A stretch of 64,000 nt of DNA from Chryseotalea sanaruensis (GTDB lineage Bacteria > Bacteroidota > Bacteroidia > Cytophagales > Cyclobacteriaceae), in assembly GCF_003990915.1 (NCBI RefSeq), contig NZ_BHXQ01000007.1, positions 124,001 through 188,000 of the forward strand, read 5' to 3'. Shown piece by piece: positions 45,590 through 54,614 of this stretch. The notes under the pieces are model-generated. The model saw only the letters and a program-made list of their open reading frames with translations. It did not search any database and was not told where the DNA came from. Position 1 is the first letter of the stretch; every line of letters starts with the position of its first letter. The translations under genes were made by a program, and so were the position numbers.

Positions 45590-46847
45590 CCTTATCTATC
45601 CAGGATTTATTATTATTAAAAACGGCTACTGCTTTACCTTTTAATTTTGAATTAAACCAAGGTGAGTTTTTTGCTTTTGATTGATTTGTTTTGTCGTCCA
45701 GTGTCCAACTTCTTTCCGGATCAAATAGGGTAAGGTTGGCTTTTGTCTCCGGTTCTATCAAAGGTTGCTCTAAGTTCAATAGTCTGCGGGGTGTTGTCGT
45801 AATTTTCTCAATCAGATTTTCCCACTCTACTTCTTCTGCCAGTGTAGCTAAATTGCTTCCCATGGTTTGCAGGCTAATGATTCCGAAATCTGCCAGATCA
45901 AATTCAAGTTGTTTGCTTTCTTCGTCTTGCGGCAAATGGCCCGAACAAATCACATCGATAGTGCCATCTTTTAAACCTTTCAGTAAGGCATCGTTATCTG
46001 CGCGTTCGCGCAAAGGTGGATTTACTTTATAATGGGTATCGAAATTTTTTAATTGCTCATCTGTAAGTAGAGCCTGATAAGAAGTGATATCGCATGAGAG
46101 TTGCAGCTTTTTCTTAGCGCTGCGCAACATGTCAATTGATTTAGCTGTAGACACTTTTGAGAAGTGTAGTCGTCCGCCTGCGTAGGCAAGTAACTCAAGG
46201 TTTCTACTAATGGCAATCTCTTCTGCTATGCGTGGCATGCCCTTCATACCTAATAAAGTACTCTGCAAACCTTCGTGCATTTGGCCAAACATATTTAGCC
46301 ATTGGTCTTCTGCATGGTCTACCAATAGTCCATCAAATTTTTGCAGGTACTGAAGTGCTTTGTAAAAAACATCGGTATGCCAGATTGGTTTTAAGCCATC
46401 TGTAAAAGCAATGGCTCCTGCTTCGTGCAGGTCAATCATTTCAGTAAGCTCTTCTCCCTTGGTGTTTTTGGTAACGGCTGCCATGGCATGGAACTGTACC
46501 AGGCGACTATCATTGTTACGTGTGATATAACTGATTTCGTTTTTGCTTTGCACTACCGGCTGTGTATTGGGTAACACGGCCAATGTGGTGAAGCCACCAG
46601 CAATCGCTGTTTTATTGAGACTCTCCAGATCTTCTTTATGTTCTAATCCCGGATCGCCAACATAAGTGCCCATATCTACCCAACCAGCAGAAAGCAACAT
46701 ACCTTGTGCTTTGACAATGCGATCGGCACTATAATTTTTATCTCCTATTTCCTGAATTCGCCCGTTTTGAATGAGTACGTTCTTCTCCTTGTTATGAAAA
46801 GGCGAACCCTTTTGCAGGATTCGTGGCGATTGGAGTAGTATCTTCAT
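45579..46847 (-). CDS. Dihydroorotase-like protein, probably non-catalytic
   Basis: The 422-residue protein has the full dihydroorotase fold (VLIQNGRIQEIG, GFTTLAVLPNTQPVV, LLVDHAEDQW, GRLHFSKVSTAKS, YKVNPPLRE). The HxH metal pair is replaced (SAGWVDMGTYVGDPG in place of DMHVHLREPG), and the catalytic Asp loop reads DVICSGHLPQDEE instead of DxxATDHAPH. It likely lacks activity and may be a structural partner, as non-catalytic dihydroorotases are for aspartate transcarbamoylase in some bacteria. It heads an operon with the DUF4199 pair and the GT2 gene. Confidence 0.88.
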   Translation of the reverse strand: MKILLQSPRILQKGSPFHNKEKNVLIQNGRIQEIGDKNYSADRIVKAQGMLLSAGWVDMGTYVGDPGLEHKEDLESLNKTAIAGGFTTLAVLPNTQPVVQSKNEISYITRNNDSRLVQFHAMAAVTKNTKGEELTEMIDLHEAGAIAFTDGLKPIWHTDVFYKALQYLQKFDGLLVDHAEDQWLNMFGQMHEGLQSTLLGMKGMPRIAEEIAISRNLELLAYAGGRLHFSKVSTAKSIDMLRSAKKKLQLSCDITSYQALLTDEQLKNFDTHYKVNPPLRERADNDALLKGLKDGTIDVICSGHLPQDEESKQLEFDLADFGIISLQTMGSNLATLAEEVEWENLIEKITTTPRRLLNLEQPLIEPETKANLTLFDPERSWTLDDKTNQSKAKNSPWFNSKLKGKAVAVFNNNKSWIDKDED

Positions 46848-46987
46848 GTATTGAAAATTTCAGGTTAGTGAAATCGTTAATCAGTTTTTAATAAGTAGTC
46901 TACGCATTGCCTACTGCCCTTTACTTACTGCTTATTGTTTGTACGATATCTTTTGCCTCATTGTCAATTGACAAGTTTTTAATCACA

Positions 46988-48274
46988 TCAAGGAGCAATA
47001 ATTTTTAACTCCACCAATTCAGGTAAAGTGCGGCTCATCTTAATTATTTTAACCTTATACTTATTAAGGGTAAATTCTTCCCCTTCTTTTAAATCAAATG
47101 GCTTGTGATGTAGCAGTAAGCCGGCCAACGTTTCGTATTCGTCCGACTCTTCAAATGGCTCGTCAATAATTTTATTGATATCGTGCAATGGTGAGGTAGC
47201 AATAACATGAAAGGTATTGCCAATACGCGTTACAACCTGTACTTCCTGATCGTGCTCGTCTTGTATCTCCCCTACTAATTCTTCCAGAATATCTTCCAGC
47301 GTAACAATACCCATGGTGCCACCATACTCACTTACTACAATGGCCATCTGTGCTTTCTTTTTCTGAAACTCACGCAGCAACTCGTCAATGGCTTTATTCT
47401 CTGTTACGTAATAAGCCTTGTGCATAATTTCAGCAACGGTCTTACCCGATTTCTCTATGTAATTTTTAACAATGTCTTTGGTCAGGATAATACCCACTAC
47501 CTCGTCAAGACTTACTTCATATACGGGATAACGAGAATAACCTTCTCGCAGCACAAGCTGCATTGTTTCTTCTATTGAGGTGTTTGCCGGAATACCACTT
47601 ATTTTGAAGCGTGGCACCATCACTTGTTTGACAATACGATTATCAAAATCAAACACATTCTGAATCAATTCTCTTTCACTGCTTTCAATAGCTCCACCTT
47701 CTTCACTCTCGGCAATGATTAATTTAAGTTCTTCCTCTGAGTGTATATCCTCACTTTCGTGAACCGGTTTAATGCCAAACATTTTTAAGATTAATCCTGC
47801 AAATCCGTTAAGCACAGAAATGAAAGGTTTAAAAATGAAGTAGAAAACACGCAGTGGTATAGAAATAGATAATGTTGTGGCCGTTGGGTAACGTATAGCT
47901 ACTGTTTTAGGTGCTAGCTCACCAAACACAATGTGCAGTACTGTTAAAATGGCAAAAGCTATTGGTAAAGCGATGCTATGTGCCAGTTCCGGACTCATTT
48001 CAAAACCAAGTGCATGCATGAGGTTGAGAATAAGCTGCGAAACCACATCTTCACCGATCCAACCTAAACCAAGACTGGCAAGGGTAATACCCAATTGGGT
48101 GGCGGCTAAAAAGCCATCTAAGTTATCAATGATGATTTGAGCAGCCCGCTTGGAAGTGGTGCCCGCTTGAAGTGCAATTTGTGAAGACCGAACTTTTACA
48201 ATGGCGAATTCAGCTGCTACGAAAAAACCATTTAAAAACACCAAAAATATGGTGATAAAAATTTCTAAGGCCAT
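46988..48274 (-). CDS. CNNM/CorC hemolysin-family membrane protein
   Basis: The ATG at 48274 (MALEIFITIFLVFLNGFFVA) gives 428 residues. It has an N-terminal DUF21/CNNM transmembrane domain (EFAIVKVRSSQI, GITLASLGLGWIGEDVV, FGELAPKTVAI), a pair of CBS domains (VMVPRFKISGI to VTLEDILEELVGEI) and a C-terminal CorC_HlyC domain (YETLAGLLLHHK). Members are linked to Mg2+ or Co2+ efflux, and GldE-like relatives to gliding lipoprotein function. It is the only gene in its transcript. Confidence 0.93.
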   Translation of the reverse strand: MALEIFITIFLVFLNGFFVAAEFAIVKVRSSQIALQAGTTSKRAAQIIIDNLDGFLAATQLGITLASLGLGWIGEDVVSQLILNLMHALGFEMSPELAHSIALPIAFAILTVLHIVFGELAPKTVAIRYPTATTLSISIPLRVFYFIFKPFISVLNGFAGLILKMFGIKPVHESEDIHSEEELKLIIAESEEGGAIESSERELIQNVFDFDNRIVKQVMVPRFKISGIPANTSIEETMQLVLREGYSRYPVYEVSLDEVVGIILTKDIVKNYIEKSGKTVAEIMHKAYYVTENKAIDELLREFQKKKAQMAIVVSEYGGTMGIVTLEDILEELVGEIQDEHDQEVQVVTRIGNTFHVIATSPLHDINKIIDEPFEESDEYETLAGLLLHHKPFDLKEGEEFTLNKYKVKIIKMSRTLPELVELKIIAP

Positions 48275-48333
48275 AAGAATCGTAAAGATACAGAAATAAA
48301 GAGAATGACGTTGGACTTCGTTTTCTCTAAAAA

Positions 48334-48366
48334 AGAGAGGCTTCAACATTTTGTTGAAGCCTCTCT
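48334..48366 (-). terminator. Strong Rho-independent terminator
   Basis: AGAGAGGCTTCAACA (48334-48348) and TGTTGAAGCCTCTCT (48352-48366) are perfect 15-nt arms around TTT. On the minus strand the stem is followed by a T-rich run (AAAA at 48331-48334 on the plus strand). It ends the coiled-coil lipoprotein gene 18 nt after its stop. Confidence 0.9.
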
Positions 48367-48383
48367 AAGTGCCTGTTAATCAG

Positions 48384-49127
48384 TTATATTTTCTTTTCTA
48401 GTTCGGCTATTTTAGTTCCGGCATCCTTATTTCCCAGCGATTGCGCCTTCTTATAAAGCTCTAAAGCCTCTTGCAAAGTCTCCTTTTTCTTGCGCGGTGC
48501 CAGCTTGGTGCGATTGGCAGCCTCCTCTACCGCAACGGCTCTGGCATAGTAAGCATCGGCTTCGCTCATTTTAGACTGCAACATGATTTCCTGTATGCGC
48601 GCCTCTATTAAAGCCAGCTCAGAACGCTTGGCTGCTAACTGCTCTTCTTTGTCGGCAATTTCTGCTTCTTGCAAACCGACTGTTTGTATCAGATTCTGAT
48701 TTTCATTTCTGTATTTCTCTACCTGTTCTTGCAAAGCGGCTATCTCCGTATTTTTTGATTGAAGATCGTCTTTAAGTTTTTTGATAGTAGCCGCATAAGC
48801 ATTCGAAGTGCCCTTAGACTTTTTCAATGCCTTTTCCAGGTCAGCAATCTTGTCTTCAGTATCTTTTACATAGTTGTTTAGGTCTTCCATACGAGACGTG
48901 TAGTTGTCGTAGGTTGTACCTTCAACCATGTTTACACGCAGTAACTGACGACTAGCATCAATGGAATCCATTAATACGCCTACTTCTTGCAGTGTTTGGT
49001 TCACACGTTGATTAGTTTCTATTACTGAGCGCAGCGAATCTACCTGCGTTTGTAATTGTGCAGATTCTTTACTTCCACAGGCAGTCAAAAATGCCGCTAC
49101 AGAAAGGAAAAGGAGAAGTTTTTTCAT
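48384..49127 (-). CDS. Coiled-coil lipoprotein of unknown function
   Basis: The 247-residue protein has a lipoprotein signal peptide MKKLLLFLSVAAFLTAC with Cys17. A long heptad-rich coiled coil follows from about 30 to 190 (KDTEDKIADLEKALKKSKG, LQEQVEKYRNENQNL), then a C-terminal TPR-like helix pair (YYARAVAVEEAANRTK, ALELYKKAQSLGNKDAG). It is probably an outer- or inner-membrane-anchored periplasmic spacer. No named family. Confidence 0.85.
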   Translation of the reverse strand: MKKLLLFLSVAAFLTACGSKESAQLQTQVDSLRSVIETNQRVNQTLQEVGVLMDSIDASRQLLRVNMVEGTTYDNYTSRMEDLNNYVKDTEDKIADLEKALKKSKGTSNAYAATIKKLKDDLQSKNTEIAALQEQVEKYRNENQNLIQTVGLQEAEIADKEEQLAAKRSELALIEARIQEIMLQSKMSEADAYYARAVAVEEAANRTKLAPRKKKETLQEALELYKKAQSLGNKDAGTKIAELEKKI

Positions 49128-49266
49128 AAAGGGTTTAATATTTGATATACAAATGTAATTGGTTTGTGTAAGCTTTAGTTAACAAATTAAAATTATCGAA
49201 AAAGCACAAGCTTCAAAAGATTCAGGATAGCCGAAATCGATGGCAGCAACATAATCTCCTTTTTGC

Positions 49267-49296
49267 TTTGCTATTGCTTAAAGGCACTTAACTTTG
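49267..49296 (+). promoter_or_regulatory. Bacteroidota-type promoter for ndh
   Basis: TTTG at 49267-49270, an 18-nt spacer and TAACTTTG at 49289-49296 match the Bacteroidota consensus TTTG-N19-TAnnTTTG. The predicted transcript would start about 7 nt further on, leaving a leader of roughly 20 nt before the ATG at 49326. Confidence 0.7.
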
Positions 49297-49325
49297 CCAC
49301 GTTTTTTTAAAAACACTCAACTAAA

Positions 49326-50642
49326 ATGCCCAAATTAATTTCCACGCGAACGCGTATTGCAGACCTGGGCAAACCTCGGATAGTCGTTATTGGGGGTGGT
49401 TTCGGAGGATTGGAGGTAGCAAAGGGTATGGCTGGTTTTAAAGCACAAACCGTTTTATTCGACAAATATAACCACCATTGCTTTCAGCCTCTTTTATACC
49501 AGGTCGCTTCTTCAGGGCTTGATACAAGCTCTATTGTTTTTCCTTTCAGAAGAAGATTTGGCAGTCAAAAAGATTTTTACTTCAGATTAGGAGAAGTTAC
49601 CGCCATTAAACCTGAGGAGAATTATATAGAAACCTCCATTGGTGGTGTTAAATACGACTACCTGGTATTGGCTAACGGGGCATCTACTAATTACTATGGC
49701 ATGAAGGATGTTGAAGAACATGCCATGCCTTTAAAGAATATTATCGACTCAATTAAGCTGCGCAACCGTATTATCCAAAATTTTGAACTGGCATTACTTA
49801 CAGATGATGTAGAGTTAATGAACAGCCTTATGGATTTCGTCATCGTTGGTGGTGGTCCTACTGGTGTGGAAATGGCTGGCGCATTAGCTGAATTAAAATC
49901 GCATGTATTTCCCCGCGATTATCCCGAGCTACAACTTAGTCATATGGACATTCACTTGGTGGAAGCCACCGGGCGTTTGTTAAACGGTATGTCAGACATT
50001 GCCGGAGAAAAAGCTTTGCAGTACCTTCAACAAATGGGTGTAAAAGTACACTTGAACACAGCCGTTAAAACCTATGATGGGCACGAAGTGAATTTCAACA
50101 ATGGTAATAAACTGATGACCCGTACGCTTATTTGGGCTGCTGGTGTAAGAGCAAATGCCATTAAAGGTTTACCCGATGAAAGCATTGGTCGTGCGGGTAG
50201 AATTAAAGTTGATGAGTTTAACAGGGTAGTTGGCTTCGAAAATATTTTTGCTATTGGCGATGCTGCCATTATGGAGGGTGTGGATAAAGATTTTGTTTAC
50301 GGTCATCCGCAAGTAGCACCACCCGCCATGCAACAAGGTCAGCTGGTGGCTGAAAACATCAAGCGCATCATTACAAATAAAAAATTAAAACCTTTTCGAT
50401 ACAAAGATCAGGGTAGCATGGCAACTGTAGGTCGCAACCGTGCTGTTGTTGATCTCAAAATACCTTTTAAAGTAAAAACACAAGGCACTGTAGCTTGGTT
50501 TATCTGGATGTTTGTTCACCTTATGTCGTTGGTTGGCGCCCGCAACAGAGTCTTGGTGTTAATTAACTGGCTATCCAATTACTTCTCTTACGACAAGAGC
50601 AATCGAGTTATCATAGCCCGTCCTAAAGACGGTGTATCATAA
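49326..50642 (+). CDS. ndh: Type II NADH dehydrogenase (NDH-2)
   Basis: The 438-residue flavoprotein has an N-terminal FAD fold (IVVIGGGFGGLEVAKGM), the HHCFQPLLYQVASSGL signature of NDH-2, a second dinucleotide fold for NADH (FVIVGGGPTGVEMAGALAEL) and FAIGDAAIM. The C-terminal FIWMFVHLMSLVGARNR stretch anchors it to the inner leaflet. It passes electrons from NADH to menaquinone without pumping. The KUP start follows its stop directly, so both may be co-transcribed. Confidence 0.95.
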   Translation: MPKLISTRTRIADLGKPRIVVIGGGFGGLEVAKGMAGFKAQTVLFDKYNHHCFQPLLYQVASSGLDTSSIVFPFRRRFGSQKDFYFRLGEVTAIKPEENYIETSIGGVKYDYLVLANGASTNYYGMKDVEEHAMPLKNIIDSIKLRNRIIQNFELALLTDDVELMNSLMDFVIVGGGPTGVEMAGALAELKSHVFPRDYPELQLSHMDIHLVEATGRLLNGMSDIAGEKALQYLQQMGVKVHLNTAVKTYDGHEVNFNNGNKLMTRTLIWAAGVRANAIKGLPDESIGRAGRIKVDEFNRVVGFENIFAIGDAAIMEGVDKDFVYGHPQVAPPAMQQGQLVAENIKRIITNKKLKPFRYKDQGSMATVGRNRAVVDLKIPFKVKTQGTVAWFIWMFVHLMSLVGARNRVLVLINWLSNYFSYDKSNRVIIARPKDGVS

Positions 50643-52637
50643 ATGGAAAACGGTCATTCAAAACTTCAGACCCTAACGGGAGCCGGTGTGCTGGTGTCAT
50701 TGGGCATTATCTATGGCGACATAGGTACCTCACCGCTTTATGTATTTAAAGCCATCATCGGGCAGCGCGATATTACTGAGGAACTCATCTTCGGTGGGTT
50801 GTCGCTGGTGATCTGGACGCTGACACTCGTCACCACTATCAAGTATGTGTACCTCGCTTTAAATGCAGATAACAAAGGTGAAGGTGGAATTTTTGCCCTT
50901 TATGCATTAGTAAGAAAATACAGAGCCGGTTGGGTAATTTTTCCTGCCATTATTGGTTGTGCTACATTGATCTCTGACGGCTTTATTACACCTGCTATCT
51001 CTGTATCATCTGCTGTAGAAGGTCTGCGGATTTTAAATGCAGATATTCCAACAGTACCTATCGTTATCACTATCATCATTGCCATTTTTGTTTTCCAACA
51101 ATTTGGCACCAGTGTAGTGGGTAAAACATTTGGCCCTATCATGCTCATCTGGTTTACCTTTATTGGTACCATGGGTTTGCTTCAGCTTGTAAAAAATCCT
51201 GAAGTACTAAAAGCATTAAACCCAATGTATGCGATCAACTTATTGATTAAATACCCGGGTGGTTTCTGGATTCTAGGTGCAGTGTTTTTATGCACAACAG
51301 GAGCCGAAGCCTTATATTCCGATTTAGGTCACTGCGGCAAGAAAAATATTCGTGTGGGATGGGGGTTTGTAAAAGTTGCTTTGCTTCTCAATTACTTTGG
51401 TCAGGCTGCATGGTTAATGACACAAGTAGATAGCAGATTGGGAGACATCATTCCATTCTATGCAATCATTCCTGAGCCCTTGCTCATCTTCGGTATCATC
51501 ATCGCTACAATGGCTGCTATCATTGCCAGCCAGGCTTTAATTTCAGGTACGTTTACACTGGTGAACGAAGCGATGAAATTAAAACTGTGGCCAGCTACAC
51601 GTCTTCGTTATCCGAGTGAAGTAAAAGGTCAGATATATATTCCATCGATCAACTGGATTCTGATGATCGGTTGTATTGCCGTGGTACTTATCTTCCGGGA
51701 ATCATCCGCAATGGAAGGTGCCTATGGTTTGGCCATTACATTTGATATGTTAATGACCACGTCACTGCTGGTCTATTACTTCTCCTTATCCAAGAAATCA
51801 ACGATAAGGGCAATGGGTATGGCTGTGCTCTTCTTCTCCATTGAAGGCGCATTCCTCGTTTCTAACTTAAGTAAATTTGGTCATGGTGGTTGGTTTACTT
51901 TTACGATCGCATCTGCTTTTTTCTTTATGATGTTTATACTCGTGCGGGCACGCAAACTGCGCGACAGGCATACTGAGTTTGTTGATGTTAAGCATTATGT
52001 AGAATTGATGCAGGATGTGCAGAACGACCAGAGCATACCGAAAGAAGCTACTAACCTGGTGTACCTAGCCGTAGCAGACAGTAAGCGTTACATCGACTCA
52101 AATATTATTTATTCGCTTTTCAAGAAAAGACCTAAGCGCGCTGATGTGTATTGGTTCTTACACGTTGATACGGTTGACTCACCTTTTACCAGCAAATACT
52201 CTATTGATACTATTATTCCGCGCAAGTGTTTCTTCGTGCGCATGAAGCTCGGTTTTAAAACACCGCATCGCATTAATCTCTTGTTTAATAAAATTGTACA
52301 CGAGATGGCCGAGTATGGTGAAGTAGATTTAGTGAGCCCCTACCCTGCTTTACATAAACACAGCATGACGGCAGACTTTAAATTTATTATTCTGAATTCA
52401 TGGGCTTCATCCGATAGTGAAATTTCTAACTTCGACAGAATTGTTATTCAGGGTTATCGACTAATCAAGAAATTCAGTTTAGGTACTGCAGAACTATATG
52501 GTTTGGAAGCTGCCAATATTGAAACTGAACGTGCACCTATTTCTGTTGGGCCACAAGCGAAGGCGAAGATCAAGCGGGAAAAAGAAGATGTAGAGCGTGA
52601 GAAAGAAGAACGCTATGCTGAGTATGGGAAGAAGTGA
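50643..52637 (+). CDS. kup: KUP-family potassium uptake protein
   Basis: The 664-residue protein has 12 TMs and the KUP signatures GIIYGDIGTSPLYVFKAI, ADNKGEGGIFALYALVR and ALYSDLGHCGKKNIRVGW, followed by a cytoplasmic C-terminal domain of about 200 residues ending in a Lys/Glu-rich helix. It imports K+ with protons. It is directly adjacent to ndh with no gap. Confidence 0.95.
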   Translation: MENGHSKLQTLTGAGVLVSLGIIYGDIGTSPLYVFKAIIGQRDITEELIFGGLSLVIWTLTLVTTIKYVYLALNADNKGEGGIFALYALVRKYRAGWVIFPAIIGCATLISDGFITPAISVSSAVEGLRILNADIPTVPIVITIIIAIFVFQQFGTSVVGKTFGPIMLIWFTFIGTMGLLQLVKNPEVLKALNPMYAINLLIKYPGGFWILGAVFLCTTGAEALYSDLGHCGKKNIRVGWGFVKVALLLNYFGQAAWLMTQVDSRLGDIIPFYAIIPEPLLIFGIIIATMAAIIASQALISGTFTLVNEAMKLKLWPATRLRYPSEVKGQIYIPSINWILMIGCIAVVLIFRESSAMEGAYGLAITFDMLMTTSLLVYYFSLSKKSTIRAMGMAVLFFSIEGAFLVSNLSKFGHGGWFTFTIASAFFFMMFILVRARKLRDRHTEFVDVKHYVELMQDVQNDQSIPKEATNLVYLAVADSKRYIDSNIIYSLFKKRPKRADVYWFLHVDTVDSPFTSKYSIDTIIPRKCFFVRMKLGFKTPHRINLLFNKIVHEMAEYGEVDLVSPYPALHKHSMTADFKFIILNSWASSDSEISNFDRIVIQGYRLIKKFSLGTAELYGLEAANIETERAPISVGPQAKAKIKREKEDVEREKEERYAEYGKK

Positions 52638-52773
52638 TTAGTTTTCCATTTTTCGTGGTTAGTTGTTCGTTGGTGGTTGTCGGTTATTGGCTATTTCAAA
52701 TTTGAAATATGAAGTTTGAAATCTATCTATGGTTTACTGAGAAATAAAATGGATTCTAAGTAAATATGCTATT

Positions 52774-53163
52774 ATGAACGCTGACATTCAGGAATACAAT
52801 AATGCACAAGTTGCTAGCGACAAAGCAATCTGTAATCTATTAGCGAATGAAATTGATAAAGGACTGCCAGAGGCAGAAAATAAAATCTGGCATAAGCATC
52901 CTGTTTGGTTTTTAGATGGCAATCCTGTTGTAGGATACAGTAAATTGAAAGATAGCGTGCGTTTACTCTTTTGGAGCGGTCAGACTTTTGAGGAAGAAGG
53001 CTTACAAAAAGAAGGAAGTTTTAAAGCAGCTGAAATGCGATATACTGCTGTTGATCAAGTCAACACAAAAGACTTGGCGCGATGGCTTAAGAAGTCTCGC
53101 GACATACAATGGGATTACAAAAACATCGTAAAGCGAAAAGGCAAACTCGAGCGACTTAAATAA
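52774..53163 (+). CDS. DUF1801 (YdhG-like) protein
   Basis: The 129-residue cytoplasmic protein shows the DUF1801 layout: an early helix, KIWHKHPVWFLDGNPVVGY, FWSGQTFEEEGLQ, and a Lys-rich C-terminal helix (YKNIVKRKGKLERLK). Function unknown. It is the last ordinary chromosomal gene before the accessory array begins. Confidence 0.85.
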   Translation: MNADIQEYNNAQVASDKAICNLLANEIDKGLPEAENKIWHKHPVWFLDGNPVVGYSKLKDSVRLLFWSGQTFEEEGLQKEGSFKAAEMRYTAVDQVNTKDLARWLKKSRDIQWDYKNIVKRKGKLERLK

Positions 53164-53226
53164 CGAAGGGTTTTAGTGGGTGCAAATCAACTCATCACCG
53201 AATCAGGACATCATCTCATCAGCACA

Positions 53227-53388
53227 TCAACTAACTGTCGATCCCGGATTTACTTCTTCGTTTGGTTCTATCAAACGCAACTTACCTTCGTTATCTTCGG
53301 CCATTAAAATCATGCCTTGCGATTCGATGCCCATCATTTTCCGTGGCGCTAAATTAGCAATGAAGGTAACTTGCTTACCTACCATCCC
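53227..53388 (-). pseudogene. metG: C-terminal fragment of methionyl-tRNA synthetase
   Basis: The minus strand encodes 53 residues ending in a TGA at 53227-53229: GMVGKQVTFIANLAPRKMMG, then IESQGMILMAEDNEGKLRL and NPGSTVS. This is the end of the tRNA-binding (EMAP/Trbp111-like) domain fused to bacterial MetRS. Directly upstream of GMV the frame runs into TTG and a TAG inside the hairpin repeat at 53389 onward, so homology stops exactly where the repeat begins. The remaining 600-plus residues are not in the window. It is either a stranded 3' end or a duplicated scrap. Confidence 0.88.
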
Positions 53389-53474
53389 CAACTAGTCTTA
53401 GCGTCTCGCTAAGACCAACCAATTTCTCATTGGTTTGTCTTAAGTATTCAATTTTAGGCGAAGGAAAAGTTTAG
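53386..53474. repeat. Array hairpin repeat E, at the metG breakpoint
   Basis: CCCCAACTAGTCTTAGCGTC starts at 53387. A perfect hairpin GTCTTAGCG / CGCTAAGAC spans 53395-53415, followed by a second perfect hairpin AACCAAT / ATTGGTT at 53417-53435. The left part matches copies at 59.6, 61.9 and 63.7 kb. The right part has diverged. Confidence 0.8.
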
Positions 53475-53571
53475 TTCATACAAAATGATCCTCAGGGAAT
53501 ATAATCCTCTGGCAAAGACTTTTACATTTAATATCTAGAAAAAATTATCGATCTATTGTAGATTAGAATAA

Positions 53572-54456
53572 ATGAAAAGATTATTAATTACCATAATTAC
53601 ACTTAATCTTATTTATAGTTGCACAAAATCGTCTAAGAACCAAGCGAATGAGGCTAAGCTTAAGTCAGAGGATTTAAACCGAATTGAAACTGATAATGGA
53701 AGAAATAGGTATTTGGAAATAAAGAAGAAATTTAATGAGGGCTATTATATTGATTTAGGGCGACAGATTTCGCAGTTTTATCAGTACAAGAACCAATCTC
53801 CCTTTCTTGATAGTGTTAAACAAATTCATGAAACATTATTGAGAAACAGAAAATTTATTAAGCAATTACGAGATTCCTTATCCCGTGTGTCTGCATTTAC
53901 ATATTTTGAAGGGCTCAATCTTCCAAAATTAGACTCAATTACAGGTGAGAACTATGATGTTAATGAGCACTTGTACGTCTTCGATTTTATTGATTTTGAC
54001 CAAGATTTGTTTCAATCTAATTGGGATAACAGTTGGTATTTAAGTGAACAAGAATTGTCTAACAAGTTCAAATGTATTACTGTTTGTCATTTTCGAGATT
54101 GTGAATTTTCAATTGTGCTCTATAGTATCGGTGGCAATTTCAAAATAACAGATAGTAACGAAATCTTTCAAACTGGATGTTATGCCGAACCAGCCCCTGA
54201 CTTTAAGTACCAAAACTACTTAGTAAATGAACATCAAAGAACGAGTGCTTCATATTTTCATGCTGACACCGCATTTACATTGATGAGAAGAACTTATTTC
54301 AGCCTTAAAGATACAATCACGTCAAGTGTTACCATTGAAATCGGAAGTGAATTTAATGTTACTTATAAACTTGATTCTTTGGGTAAATTAAAAGTTATAA
54401 CAGATAAAAGTTTCAAAAAGAAATATGTAGAGCCCCTTTATAACGTGCCAATTTAG
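53572..54456 (+). CDS. Lipoprotein of unknown function (array gene 1)
   Basis: The 294-residue protein has a lipoprotein signal MKRLLITIITLNLIYSC with Cys17. A charged helical stretch follows to about 110, and then a beta-rich domain with Asp and aromatic residues (YVFDFIDFDQDLFQSNWDNS) and internal Cys (KCITVCHFRDCEF). I recognise no family. It is AT-rich relative to the ndh-kup genes. It stands alone between two hairpins. Confidence 0.75.
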   Translation: MKRLLITIITLNLIYSCTKSSKNQANEAKLKSEDLNRIETDNGRNRYLEIKKKFNEGYYIDLGRQISQFYQYKNQSPFLDSVKQIHETLLRNRKFIKQLRDSLSRVSAFTYFEGLNLPKLDSITGENYDVNEHLYVFDFIDFDQDLFQSNWDNSWYLSEQELSNKFKCITVCHFRDCEFSIVLYSIGGNFKITDSNEIFQTGCYAEPAPDFKYQNYLVNEHQRTSASYFHADTAFTLMRRTYFSLKDTITSSVTIEIGSEFNVTYKLDSLGKLKVITDKSFKKKYVEPLYNVPI

Positions 54457-54504
54457 ATAGTATCTCGTAACTTCTTAAAATAGGATTAACTATTTAAATG
54501 TTCA

Positions 54505-54552
54505 AAAAGCTTTTAGAATTTTCAGATATTCTAAGGAGCATAAGGAGCTTTT
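54505..54552. repeat. Hairpin between array genes 1 and 2
   Basis: TTAGAAT (54513-54519) pairs with ATTCTAA (54528-54534), and outer AAAAGC (54505-54510) with GCTTTT (54547-54552). The right arm contains a duplicated AAGGAGC. It is shorter than the other array hairpins and does not share the GTCTTAGCG motif. Confidence 0.45.
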
Positions 54553-54614
54553 AATGTATTGGGGTTAATTAAGTAATTTTTAGCAGTATCTTCACAGGAT
54601 CAATCAACAAATTT

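Noticed and set aside
53180..53395. 71-codon plus-strand reading frame
   Set aside because: It is the antisense of the metG fragment; the minus strand gives the recognisable MetRS sequence.
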